A DNA stretch of 6,308 nucleotides from Rikenellaceae bacterium (GTDB lineage Bacteria > Bacteroidota > Bacteroidia > Bacteroidales > UBA932), in contig DOSU01000005.1 in the NCBI GenBank assembly GCA_003513895.1, positions 1,152 through 7,459 on the forward strand, written 5' to 3'. This document shows positions 1 to 6,308 of this stretch, one piece after another. Made by a program: the position numbers and the translations under genes. Each line of letters opens with the position of its first letter. Within the stretch, counting starts at the first letter, position 1. The notes under the pieces were generated by a model. That model was not told where the DNA came from, made no database searches, and worked only from the letters and a program-made list of their open reading frames with translations.

Positions 1-1004
1 ATTCCGTACTCATCCAGTTTTTTGCCGAGATATGCCACCTGGCCGATTCTGGTGTCCAGATAATCGAACTCTGTTCCCTCGCGCAGACCCTGGGCCAGAG
101 CATTCATGTCGCGCCCTGCCATACCCCCGTATGTAATAAAGCCCTCGAACATGATTGTGTACATCTGGCAGCTGCGCCAGTCCTCTTCATGACGGAAACC
201 AATAAACCCGCCCATGTTTACAATTGCATCTTTTTTAGCAGACATGGTCATGAAATCGGCATAACTGAACATCTCAAGGCAAATTTCGCGAATCGTTTTA
301 TTTTCGTATCCCTTTTCACGAATTTTAATAAAGTATGCGTTTTCGGCAAACCGGGCAGAATCAATAAGAAGTTTAACTCCATATTTTTTTGCAAGAAGCG
401 AAACGCCTTTAATGTTTTCCATTGAAACCGGCTGGCCTCCTGCAGTATTGTTTGTAATAGTAAGGACGATGCATGGAATTTTTTCCTTAGGATACTTTTT
501 AAGTACATCTTCGAGTTTATGAAGATCCATATTGCCTTTAAACGGAAGCTCCAATGTTGTGTCCTTAGCCTCATCAATTGTGCAGTCAATTGCATGTGCT
601 TTGCGAAACTCAATGTGTCCTTTTGTTGTGTCGAAGTGTGAGTTGCCCGGAAGTATATCATCTGCCTTGATAAGCGCAGAAAAGAGAACGTTTTCGGCAG
701 CTCTGCCCTGATGGGTGGGAAGGAAGAGCGGAAAACCGGTAATGTCGGTAATACTCTCTTTTAAGTTGTAATACGAACGGGCTCCGGCATAGCTTTCGTC
801 GCCCTCCATTATTGCAGACCACTGTTTGTCGCTCATTGCCCCGGTTCCGGAGTCGGTAAGGAGATCAATAAAGACATAATCGCTCTTTAAATTAAAAAGG
901 TTGTAGTTTGCGTCCTTCATCCACTGCTCTCTCTCCGCTCTGGTGCTTTTTCTTATGGTCTCAACCATTTTAATTTTGTAGGATTCTGCAAAAGGAAGTT
1001 CCAT
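1..1004 (-). CDS. tnaA: Tryptophanase (tryptophan indole-lyase), 3' end cut off by window edge
   Basis: PLP enzyme that cleaves L-tryptophan to indole, pyruvate and ammonia in the cytoplasm. The ATG is at 1004-1002 and the frame stays open for 334 codons to the window edge; family members are about 460-470 residues, so roughly 125-135 C-terminal residues lie outside. Visible family motifs are THQGR (97-101, PLP phosphate binding), ITNNTAGGQPVS (183-194), DSARFAENAYF (215-225; Asp215 for the PLP ring nitrogen, Arg218 for the substrate carboxylate) and MSAKKD (254-259), with Lys258 as the expected Schiff-base lysine. The close relative tyrosine phenol-lyase is less likely: FDTT at 124-127 has Asp125 where that enzyme has Thr124, and DSGTG at 51-55 has Gly where it has Asn. 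The deciding C-terminal residues are not visible. The start is supported by the family-typical MELPFAES beginning and a promoter just upstream. No Shine-Dalgarno is evident; the leader is A-rich, as is usual in Bacteroidota. Confidence 0.93.
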   Translation of the reverse strand, partial: MELPFAESYKIKMVETIRKSTRAEREQWMKDANYNLFNLKSDYVFIDLLTDSGTGAMSDKQWSAIMEGDESYAGARSYYNLKESITDITGFPLFLPTHQGRAAENVLFSALIKADDILPGNSHFDTTKGHIEFRKAHAIDCTIDEAKDTTLELPFKGNMDLHKLEDVLKKYPKEKIPCIVLTITNNTAGGQPVSMENIKGVSLLAKKYGVKLLIDSARFAENAYFIKIREKGYENKTIREICLEMFSYADFMTMSAKKDAIVNMGGFIGFRHEEDWRSCQMYTIMFEGFITYGGMAGRDMNALAQGLREGTEFDYLDTRIGQVAYLGKKLDEYG

Positions 1005-1031
1005 TTTGTTATGATTTTTAGTTATTTGCTA

Positions 1032-1063
1032 CAAAGTTTATAATAAAACGGTGCAAAAACAAA
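1032..1063 (-). promoter_or_regulatory. Predicted Bacteroidota-type promoter of tnaA
   Basis: Reading the minus strand, TTTG at 1063-1060 is followed after 20 bases by AAACTTTG at 1039-1032. This matches the Bacteroidota pattern TTTG / TAnnTTTG except that the first T of the -7 box is A. A shifted reading, TAAACTTTG from 1040, has the TA but one extra base. Transcription would begin near 1025, giving an untranslated leader of only about 20 bases. That leaves no room for a leader peptide such as E. coli TnaC. A second TTTG at 1057-1054 is too close to serve this -7 box. Confidence 0.5.
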
Positions 1064-1085
1064 TAAAACTTAACAATATGAGTGC

Positions 1086-1116
1086 AAAAAAAAGGGCACC
1101 CTTTTGGAGTGCCCTT
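1086..1116 (-). terminator. Intrinsic terminator downstream of secDF
   Basis: On the minus strand, AAGGGCAC (1116-1109) pairs with GTGCCCTT (1099-1092) as an 8-bp stem around a 9-base loop, in which a further CC/GG pairing is possible. The stem runs straight into a T tract at 1091-1086, making eight consecutive T with the end of the stem. It begins about 22 bases after the secDF stop codon. The plus strand has no T tract after the hairpin, so it looks unidirectional. It lies just upstream of the predicted tnaA promoter and should insulate tnaA from secDF transcription. Confidence 0.88.
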
Positions 1117-1138
1117 GAAAATTTATTTAGTCAAATCC

Positions 1139-4100
1139 TTATTTTAGAGAAATTGCTTTTTTTGATTCTCTCCTTTTAACGATATCGTAAACGATAGATG
1201 ATCCAACAAAAACGGAAGAATAAGTTCCTATTATAATACCAATAATAAGAGCTACTGCAAATCCCCTGATTACCTCTCCGCCGAATAATGCGATTGCAAG
1301 CATTGTTATCAATGTTGTACCTGCGGTATTAATGGTTCTGGAAAGGGTGCTGTTGAGCGCCTCGTTAATATTCGTTTTTATATCCCGTTTTGGATACAGG
1401 GTTCTGTATTCCCGGATTCTGTCGAATATAATCACAGTGTCATTTATTGAGTACCCGATAATTGTCAGAATTGCGGCGATAAACGTTTGGTCAACATCAA
1501 GGGAGAAAGGAAGTATTCCGGTGAATATTGAGAAGAAGCCCATAGTGAACAACGCATCGTGAATAAGGGCTACTACACCGCCCGTTCCCCAGCTCCAGTT
1601 GCGGAATCTGGCGGCAATGTAGAGGAATATAGCTATCACCGCCAGGACAATAGCTAAAACAGCGTCTCTTTTGATGTCGTCTGCAATTGTAGGTCCTACT
1701 TTTTCTGACTGGATAATTCCGTTAGGATTGTCAGTTGTAGACATAAACTCTTCGTAGCTTATCGGAGAAGCATAAAGCGGGCTTAATGCTGAATAAACCT
1801 TACCATCAACTAATTGGTCTGCCTCCGGAGTCGGATCTTCAATCATGAACTTAGTTGTGATTTTCATCTGGTTTGCACCACCGAACTGCTTTACCTCAAT
1901 ACCGTCTTTGAACTCTTTAAGAACAGCTGCTCTCACAGATTCGGTAGTAACTTCCTTGTCAAAACGCACTACATATGTACGTCCTCCAGTAAAGTCAACT
2001 CCATAGCTGAATCCTTTCGTAAAGATGAATCCAAGGGAAATAAGCATCATAGATATTGAGAAGATGTAGGCATATTTCCTAATTTTAATGAAGTCTATTT
2101 TGGTGTCCTGGAGGAAGTTGCGAGTGTACTTGTTGTCAAAAGTGATGTTTTTCTTATTTTTAAGCCTCCATTCAAAAACAAGTCTTGAAATAAAGATTGA
2201 TGTAATAAGAGAGGTAATTATACCCATTACGAGGGTTGTTGCAAATCCCTGAACCGGGCCAGAACCAAATACTGCCAGTATGATACCGGTTATTATGGTT
2301 GTAAGGTTTCCGTCTACAATCGCTGAGTAGGCGTTTTTGTAACCATCTGAAATTGCAAGACTCAATCCTTTTCCTGCCCTCAGCTCTTCTTTGATACGCT
2401 CATATATAATAACGTTTGCATCTACAGCCATCCCGAGCGTCAGCACAATACCGGCAATACCGGGAAGTGTAAGAACCGCTCCGAATGAAACAAGCGCTCC
2501 GAACAGAAAGACCACGTTGGCAATCAAGGCAATGTTTGCAACAACTCCGGCTCCGTGATAGAAAAGTATCATGTATATAAGCACGAGAATAAATGCAATC
2601 ACAAACGAAATAAGACCCGCGTTAATTGACTCGCTTCCGAGTGTTGGTCCTACCACTGTATCCTGTACAATTCTTGCAGGTGCAGGAAGTTTACCCGATT
2701 TAAGAACGTTTGCAAGGTCATCTGCCTCTTCAATTGAAAACTGACCGCTTATGTTTGAACGTCCGCCGGTGATTTCATTGTTAACTCTTGGGTATGAATA
2801 AACCATTCCGTCGAGTACAATTGCAATTTGACGACCAATATTGTTGGCTGTCATCGTTGCCCATGTCCTCGCTCCCTCGGCATTCATTGCCATGTCTACT
2901 TCAGGAACTGCACTATTATTGCCGAACGACCGATTTGCGTCGGTAACAACGCCTCCGTCAAGCGGAGCACGTCCGTCGCGCGTGTTGGCTTTAATTGCTA
3001 CCAGTTCATATATTACATTAGATGGATCAACAGCCTTAACAGTCCATAAAGGCCTGAAGTCCGCAGGGAAGAGAGCCTGAATCTGAGGCAATCTCATCCA
3101 GCTGCCAATTTTTGCTGTATCTTTATAGTGGGCACGTCCTATGCACGCTCCGGGAAGGAGTTGTCCCTGTGCCACACTTGGGTTTAGAATGAAGAACAAT
3201 GGATTCTCTTTTGCCATTGCAAGCTCGTTTCCGGACAATGAGTCTGTTTGAACAACTCCTGCAAGAAGCTCTTTTGCTACCATTGCCGAATCGCTTAAAG
3301 CTTTTGTTGAATCGGAGGCAGCAGCAGCAAGTGAAGTTGTGTCGGCCGGTGCAATATCTGCAAGAAGATTTTTTATAGTGTTGTTTGCCTCAACCAAAAA
3401 CTGATATACTTCCGGGTTTTCATATGTTTCCCAGAACTCCAGAGAAGCTGTTCCCTGAAGAAGTTTACGAACCCTCTCAGGATCTTTTACTCCGGGAAGT
3501 TCAACAAGAATTCGGCCCGAGTTACCCATTTTCTGGATATTCGGCTGAGTAACACCAAAACGGTCAATACGATTCCTGAGAACATTGAAAGAGTTTGAAA
3601 TAGCGCTCTCTGCCTCGGCTCTTATAATTTCTATCACCTCCGCATTTGTTGTTTCAGGTTTGATCTTATCGCGCATTTCATATGTTCCGAATACCTGCGA
3701 TAGCCTCTGACCGGGAGCAACTTTATCCCACGACTCCGCAAAAAGAGTGATGAAATCGGCACGGGAACTGGCCATATTTGCCTGAGCAGCGTTCATAGCC
3801 TGTAAAAATACCGGATTGGTACTGTGGTTTGCAAGAGCATGAACTAACTCATAAACCTTAACTTCAAGCATAACGTTCATTCCACCCCTGAGGTCAAGAC
3901 CAAGATTTAACTCTTTCTCCTTAACGTCTTTAAAAGTGAAACCCAGAAATACCTTTTCTGCAGTTATGGAATCCAGATAAAACCTCTCTTTAGCAATGAG
4001 AAGCGAATCGAGATAAGCCGGTTTGTTTAATTCCGATAATTCGGCAAAAGCAGGAGTACTTTTTCCTGCCTCAACGGCAACACGGGCATACTCTTTAGCT

Positions 4101-4201
4101 TTGTTTTCCTGATGTCTTGTTGCCCAGGTAAAGGACAATTGATATAAACAAGCCAGGGCGATTAATATTGCCACAAATTTGATGGCACCTTTACTTTGCA
4201 T
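1139..4201 (-). CDS. secDF: Fused protein translocase subunit SecDF
   Basis: Inner-membrane partner of SecYEG that uses the proton gradient to pull exported proteins through at a late stage. Length is 1020 residues, compared with about 940 for E. coli SecD plus SecF; the fusion is the usual Bacteroidota form. The SecD half has TM1 (about 8-26), the conserved LGLDLRGGMNVMLEV (99-113), a large periplasmic domain to about 510, VVGPTLGSESINAG (516-529) and five membrane segments (about 525-676). TM4 carries GMAVDANVIIYERIKEE, with Asp594 matching the proton-path Asp340 of Thermus SecDF. The SecF half has TM7 (about 710-728), GVDFTGGRTYVVRF (734-747), VGPTIADDIKRDAV (835-848) and five more segments to about 1003, including GYSINDTVIIFDRIRE (916-931) with Asp921 matching Thermus Asp637; Arg955 probably matches its Arg671. 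An Ala/Ser/Thr-rich stretch at about 283-310 looks like a flexible insertion. The ATG at 4201 gives a short cytoplasmic tail before TM1, as expected. It has its own promoter and terminator, so it is probably monocistronic. Confidence 0.98.
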   Translation of the reverse strand: MQSKGAIKFVAILIALACLYQLSFTWATRHQENKAKEYARVAVEAGKSTPAFAELSELNKPAYLDSLLIAKERFYLDSITAEKVFLGFTFKDVKEKELNLGLDLRGGMNVMLEVKVYELVHALANHSTNPVFLQAMNAAQANMASSRADFITLFAESWDKVAPGQRLSQVFGTYEMRDKIKPETTNAEVIEIIRAEAESAISNSFNVLRNRIDRFGVTQPNIQKMGNSGRILVELPGVKDPERVRKLLQGTASLEFWETYENPEVYQFLVEANNTIKNLLADIAPADTTSLAAAASDSTKALSDSAMVAKELLAGVVQTDSLSGNELAMAKENPLFFILNPSVAQGQLLPGACIGRAHYKDTAKIGSWMRLPQIQALFPADFRPLWTVKAVDPSNVIYELVAIKANTRDGRAPLDGGVVTDANRSFGNNSAVPEVDMAMNAEGARTWATMTANNIGRQIAIVLDGMVYSYPRVNNEITGGRSNISGQFSIEEADDLANVLKSGKLPAPARIVQDTVVGPTLGSESINAGLISFVIAFILVLIYMILFYHGAGVVANIALIANVVFLFGALVSFGAVLTLPGIAGIVLTLGMAVDANVIIYERIKEELRAGKGLSLAISDGYKNAYSAIVDGNLTTIITGIILAVFGSGPVQGFATTLVMGIITSLITSIFISRLVFEWRLKNKKNITFDNKYTRNFLQDTKIDFIKIRKYAYIFSISMMLISLGFIFTKGFSYGVDFTGGRTYVVRFDKEVTTESVRAAVLKEFKDGIEVKQFGGANQMKITTKFMIEDPTPEADQLVDGKVYSALSPLYASPISYEEFMSTTDNPNGIIQSEKVGPTIADDIKRDAVLAIVLAVIAIFLYIAARFRNWSWGTGGVVALIHDALFTMGFFSIFTGILPFSLDVDQTFIAAILTIIGYSINDTVIIFDRIREYRTLYPKRDIKTNINEALNSTLSRTINTAGTTLITMLAIALFGGEVIRGFAVALIIGIIIGTYSSVFVGSSIVYDIVKRRESKKAISLK

Positions 4202-4246
4202 GGAATGTATGGTTTAATTATTATATAATTCATCGAAAATAGGGTA

Positions 4247-4280
4247 CAAAATTAGTATTTTTTCACATAATATGAAGAAA
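4247..4280 (-). promoter_or_regulatory. Predicted promoter of secDF
   Basis: On the minus strand, TAATTTTG at 4254-4247 is a perfect match to the Bacteroidota -7 box TAnnTTTG. The upstream box is weak: TTTC at 4280-4277 stands 22 bases away, slightly longer than ideal. Predicted start near 4240, with a leader of about 39 bases that is AT-rich and has no Shine-Dalgarno. The upstream box falls inside the promoter proposed for the divergent gene. Confidence 0.55.
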
Positions 4281-4292
4281 TTCGTAAATTTG
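4261..4292 (+). promoter_or_regulatory. Predicted promoter of the divergent 620-residue protein gene
   Basis: TAAATTTG at 4285-4292 is a perfect match to the Bacteroidota -7 box. TTTC at 4261-4264, at the end of a T run, stands 20 bases upstream as a one-mismatch -33 box. Predicted start near 4299, with a leader of about 18 bases before the ATG at 4318. It interleaves with the minus-strand secDF promoter. Confidence 0.55.
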
Positions 4293-4317
4293 TTGCTCAC
4301 ATTATTAAGAATCATAT

Positions 4318-6180
4318 ATGAACAGGCCTATCTTCTTGCTCTTGATCATTATGCTGGCAGGTAGTCTTGCAGAGGTACGAGCGCAAAATAACAGTCAGAA
4401 ATACCTGAAGGCAGAAGAATTGCGAAGGAGCTATAAATTTAACGAAGCAATAGCTCTTTATAAAGAACTTCTGTCCGAATCTCAGGACACAATTTTTTTA
4501 AAGACACTAACAGTCCAGATTGCCAGAAGCGAAAACGGAATAAGTATGCTGGAATATGCCGGCAAGCCGGTGTCGCTTGGAGCAATTACGGTTCCTAAAA
4601 AGGATTTTTACCTCTCCATTCCCGGCTTGCAGGACAGCAGCTGGACCATTGTTCCGGATTTGCTGGACAGAAAAGCAGCAGAAAGTGAACCAATAAACGC
4701 TGTTTTATTAAAAGGAGGCAAAGACAAGATAATTTACTCGTCTATTAACTCAGGCGGTCGCCTGGATTTATATCAAACAAGCAAGACCGGCAGCAGTTGG
4801 AGCATCCCTGAGCCTTTGAACAAAAACGTAAACTCGGCAGGAGATGAGATTCTGCCAATTTTGAGTTCAGACGGGAAAGAGTTGTATTTTGCATCAAACG
4901 GGCAGTACGGTATGGGTGGCTTTGATATTTACGTGAGTACCTGGGACGAAAAAAGAAACGACTGGGGCATTCCGCAAAATCTCGGATTTCCTTATTCCTC
5001 TCCTGGAGATGACCTTATGTATATCAATTCCGATAATAGAGATTTTTCTTTTGTTGTTTCAAACCGCGATATCGCTTCTTCGGATAGCGTAAAAATATAC
5101 AAACTCCGTTTTGACGGCACTCCCGTAAAGAGTGCAATAACCTCTGCCGAAGAAGCCTACGACATTTCCGGTTTGCTGCCGGAAGGGACAAAACGAGAAG
5201 AGTATTCGGGAAGAAATATCCAGTCAATGACCTCCCCATATGCCGACGGGTACTCCTCTATTGTGAAAAACTTAAGAGAGTTGCAAACAGAAATCGATAA
5301 AACAGTTTCAGAAAACAACCGCATCAGAGAACTCTATGCAGCATCAACGGATGCATCCGCAAGGAGTTCACTGGAAAAGCAGATAACACTTGCCGAGATT
5401 CGGCTTATTGAGCAGCAGGAACAACTTCGTACCGTTAACCAAACTATTCAGACGAAAGAACTGGAATTCTTAAGCAAAGGCCTAATCGCCCCAAGAAGCG
5501 AAGACTTTCTTAAAGACACTAAACAGTCCGACAGCACTGCCAAAGATTCAAGCTTTGAATTTGTCAAAAGGTCTTTCGGCCCCACTTTACTAATTAATAT
5601 TCAGAAGCCAGTTGTTACTTTTGACAACACATTCCGGATCGAATCAGAGTCTCAAATCGCAGAAGACAATCCAAACCCCAACGAGTTAATTTACAGGATT
5701 CAAATATCCGTACAAACCCAAAAAGCAAACAAAAAGTCCTTCAAGGGGATAAATCCCATATTTGAAAGGAAAACCCCAACCGGAAAATGGCTCTACTCGG
5801 CAGGACAGTTTTACAATTATGGCGACATGTCCAATGCCCTTGTTAAGGTTAAAAACCAGGGATTCCGAACAGCAATGGGAACCGCTTTTTACAACGGCAA
5901 AAGCATCACCATCAAGAATGCCCGGCTAATGGAGACCCAGATTACCGAGAACAAGATCTATCAACTTAAACTCGAAAACTATCCAGAAGGAATCCCTCCC
6001 TTTCTGCTCGACGTTATCCGTAAAAACACCGACAAAGACATAGCCAGCAAGACAACAGGAAGTGTATTGCTGTTTTACATAGGTCCATTTACAAATAAAA
6101 AGGAAGCCGAAACACTATTAAAACTCCTGTCCGAATCTGGAGCCGAAAGAGTGAGCCTCGAAGAGATAAAAGCCCAATAA
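4318..6180 (+). CDS. Exported TPR / PD40 (WD40-like) protein with C-terminal SPOR-like segments
   Basis: 620 residues, complete; function unknown. Residues 1-22 look like a Sec signal peptide: Asn-Arg, a Leu/Ile-rich core, and likely cleavage after VRA with Gln23 as the new N-terminus. There is no lipobox cysteine, so a soluble periplasmic or outer-membrane-associated protein is likely. Residues about 27-59 resemble a TPR (FNEAIALYKELL). Residues about 125-265 carry three PD40-type propeller strands; the clearest is SSDGKELYFASN (183-194) followed by YGMGGFDIYVST (197-208). Residues about 313-386 are Glu/Gln/Leu-rich and probably a coiled coil. Residues about 457-535 (YRIQISVQ, GKWLYSAGQF, ALVKVKNQGF) and 582-617 (LLFYIGPFTNKKEAETLL) look like SPOR segments, a fold that often binds peptidoglycan. 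TPR plus PD40 recalls the type IX secretion protein PorE, but no OmpA domain is visible. I recall similar unnamed proteins in Bacteroidales. It is transcribed away from secDF, with no terminator seen after its TAA. Confidence 0.9.
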   Translation: MNRPIFLLLIIMLAGSLAEVRAQNNSQKYLKAEELRRSYKFNEAIALYKELLSESQDTIFLKTLTVQIARSENGISMLEYAGKPVSLGAITVPKKDFYLSIPGLQDSSWTIVPDLLDRKAAESEPINAVLLKGGKDKIIYSSINSGGRLDLYQTSKTGSSWSIPEPLNKNVNSAGDEILPILSSDGKELYFASNGQYGMGGFDIYVSTWDEKRNDWGIPQNLGFPYSSPGDDLMYINSDNRDFSFVVSNRDIASSDSVKIYKLRFDGTPVKSAITSAEEAYDISGLLPEGTKREEYSGRNIQSMTSPYADGYSSIVKNLRELQTEIDKTVSENNRIRELYAASTDASARSSLEKQITLAEIRLIEQQEQLRTVNQTIQTKELEFLSKGLIAPRSEDFLKDTKQSDSTAKDSSFEFVKRSFGPTLLINIQKPVVTFDNTFRIESESQIAEDNPNPNELIYRIQISVQTQKANKKSFKGINPIFERKTPTGKWLYSAGQFYNYGDMSNALVKVKNQGFRTAMGTAFYNGKSITIKNARLMETQITENKIYQLKLENYPEGIPPFLLDVIRKNTDKDIASKTTGSVLLFYIGPFTNKKEAETLLKLLSESGAERVSLEEIKAQ

Positions 6181-6233
6181 GACCACAATAAAAACCCAAT
6201 AATTCTCAAATTCCCAGAAGCTTCTCACAAAAT

Positions 6234-6263
6234 TTTGCACATAAAAAAGAATTAGTATCTTTG
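6234..6263 (+). promoter_or_regulatory. Near-consensus Bacteroidota promoter, probably for a tRNA
   Basis: TTTG at 6234-6237 and TATCTTTG at 6256-6263 are exact matches to the -33 and -7 boxes, separated by 18 bases, and both are followed by CA. This is the best promoter in the window. Predicted start near 6270, about 24 bases before the putative tRNA. It lies 53 bases after the stop codon of the 620-residue protein gene, so it serves a new downstream unit. Confidence 0.7.
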
Positions 6264-6267
6264 CACT

Positions 6268-6293
6268 CCCTGCGGCCAACCCCGCAGGGTTTT
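6268..6293 (+). other. GC-rich hairpin followed by four T, in the leader of the putative tRNA
   Basis: CCCTGCGG (6268-6275) pairs perfectly with CCGCAGGG (6282-6289) around a six-base loop, then TTTT at 6290-6293. It resembles a short intrinsic terminator, yet it lies just downstream of the -7 box, so its 5' arm would start at about the first transcribed base. It could be a terminator for transcripts arriving from the upstream gene, a leader structure that attenuates or positions tRNA processing, or both. The T tract is short, so termination would probably be incomplete. Confidence 0.6.
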
Positions 6294-6308
6294 GGTGAGG
6301 TGGGTGAG
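6294..6308 (+). tRNA. Probable 5' end of a serine tRNA, cut by window edge
   Basis: The last 15 bases fit the start of a class II serine tRNA: a seven-base acceptor strand GGTGAGG (6294-6300), T8, G9, and GGTGAG (6303-6308) as the beginning of the D arm. Bacterial tRNA-Ser genes, including Bacteroidota ones as I recall them, commonly read ATGGGTGAGTGG at this place. The strong promoter about 30 bases upstream supports a stable RNA gene. The anticodon and the pairing 3' strand (expected CCTCACC) are outside the window, so the identity is inferred from few bases. Confidence 0.45.

Noticed and set aside
189..425. 78-codon plus-strand open frame opposite tnaA
   Set aside because: Antisense shadow of a well-supported gene, with no promoter or start signal of its own.
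248..661. 137-codon open frame on the minus strand
   Set aside because: It lies in another frame within tnaA, whose own frame is continuous with family motifs throughout; the translation is low in complexity and unlike any protein I know.
1332..3080. Several 73-81-codon plus-strand open frames opposite secDF
   Set aside because: Antisense shadows of conserved secDF coding sequence; none has a recognisable product or start signal.
5024..5239. 71-codon minus-strand open frame inside the PD40/SPOR protein gene
   Set aside because: Antisense to a clear PD40-domain coding region, with no supporting signals.
4318..6180. Calling this gene porE
   Set aside because: TPR and PD40 resemblance is real, but there is no lipobox and no OmpA-like C-terminal domain, both expected for PorE.
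6216..6225. AGAAGCTTCT perfect palindrome after the 620-residue protein gene, considered as a terminator
   Set aside because: It has no loop and only five bases per arm, and no T tract follows directly, so it cannot form a convincing intrinsic terminator.

Overview
The window looks like chromosomal DNA from a member of the Bacteroidota, most likely Bacteroidales. Three things point there. SecD and SecF are fused into one 1020-residue protein of the Bacteroidota type. The intergenic regions carry the Bacteroidota promoter signature (TAnnTTTG near -7, with a TTTG-like box about 20 bases upstream) and no clear Shine-Dalgarno sequences. The tryptophanase reads closest, from memory, to those of Bacteroides and Porphyromonas. 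I see no phage, insertion sequence, CRISPR array or other mobile DNA, and base composition looks even.

Layout. Bases 1-1004 (minus) hold the first 334 codons of a tryptophanase, cut by the window edge. Bases 1005-1138 are a compact control region with a tryptophanase promoter and an intrinsic terminator for secDF. Bases 1139-4201 (minus) are secDF, complete. Bases 4202-4317 are a divergent promoter region in which the predicted secDF promoter interleaves with that of the plus-strand gene. Bases 4318-6180 (plus) encode a 620-residue exported protein with a TPR-like start, WD40-like (PD40) repeats, a coiled coil and two SPOR-like segments at the C-terminus. Bases 6181-6308 hold a near-consensus promoter, a strong GC hairpin and what is probably the first 15 bases of a serine tRNA cut by the window edge.

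How they relate. SecDF and the 620-residue protein are both envelope proteins: one drives late stages of Sec export, the other is an export substrate that probably sits in the periplasm or at the outer membrane. Their promoters share one 116-base spacer, so joint control is possible but unproven. Tryptophanase (indole production from tryptophan) is a separate unit with its own promoter. This is largely an ordinary core-genome region. The least understood item is the 620-residue protein, whose layout resembles the type IX secretion protein PorE except that SPOR-like modules stand where an OmpA domain would be expected.
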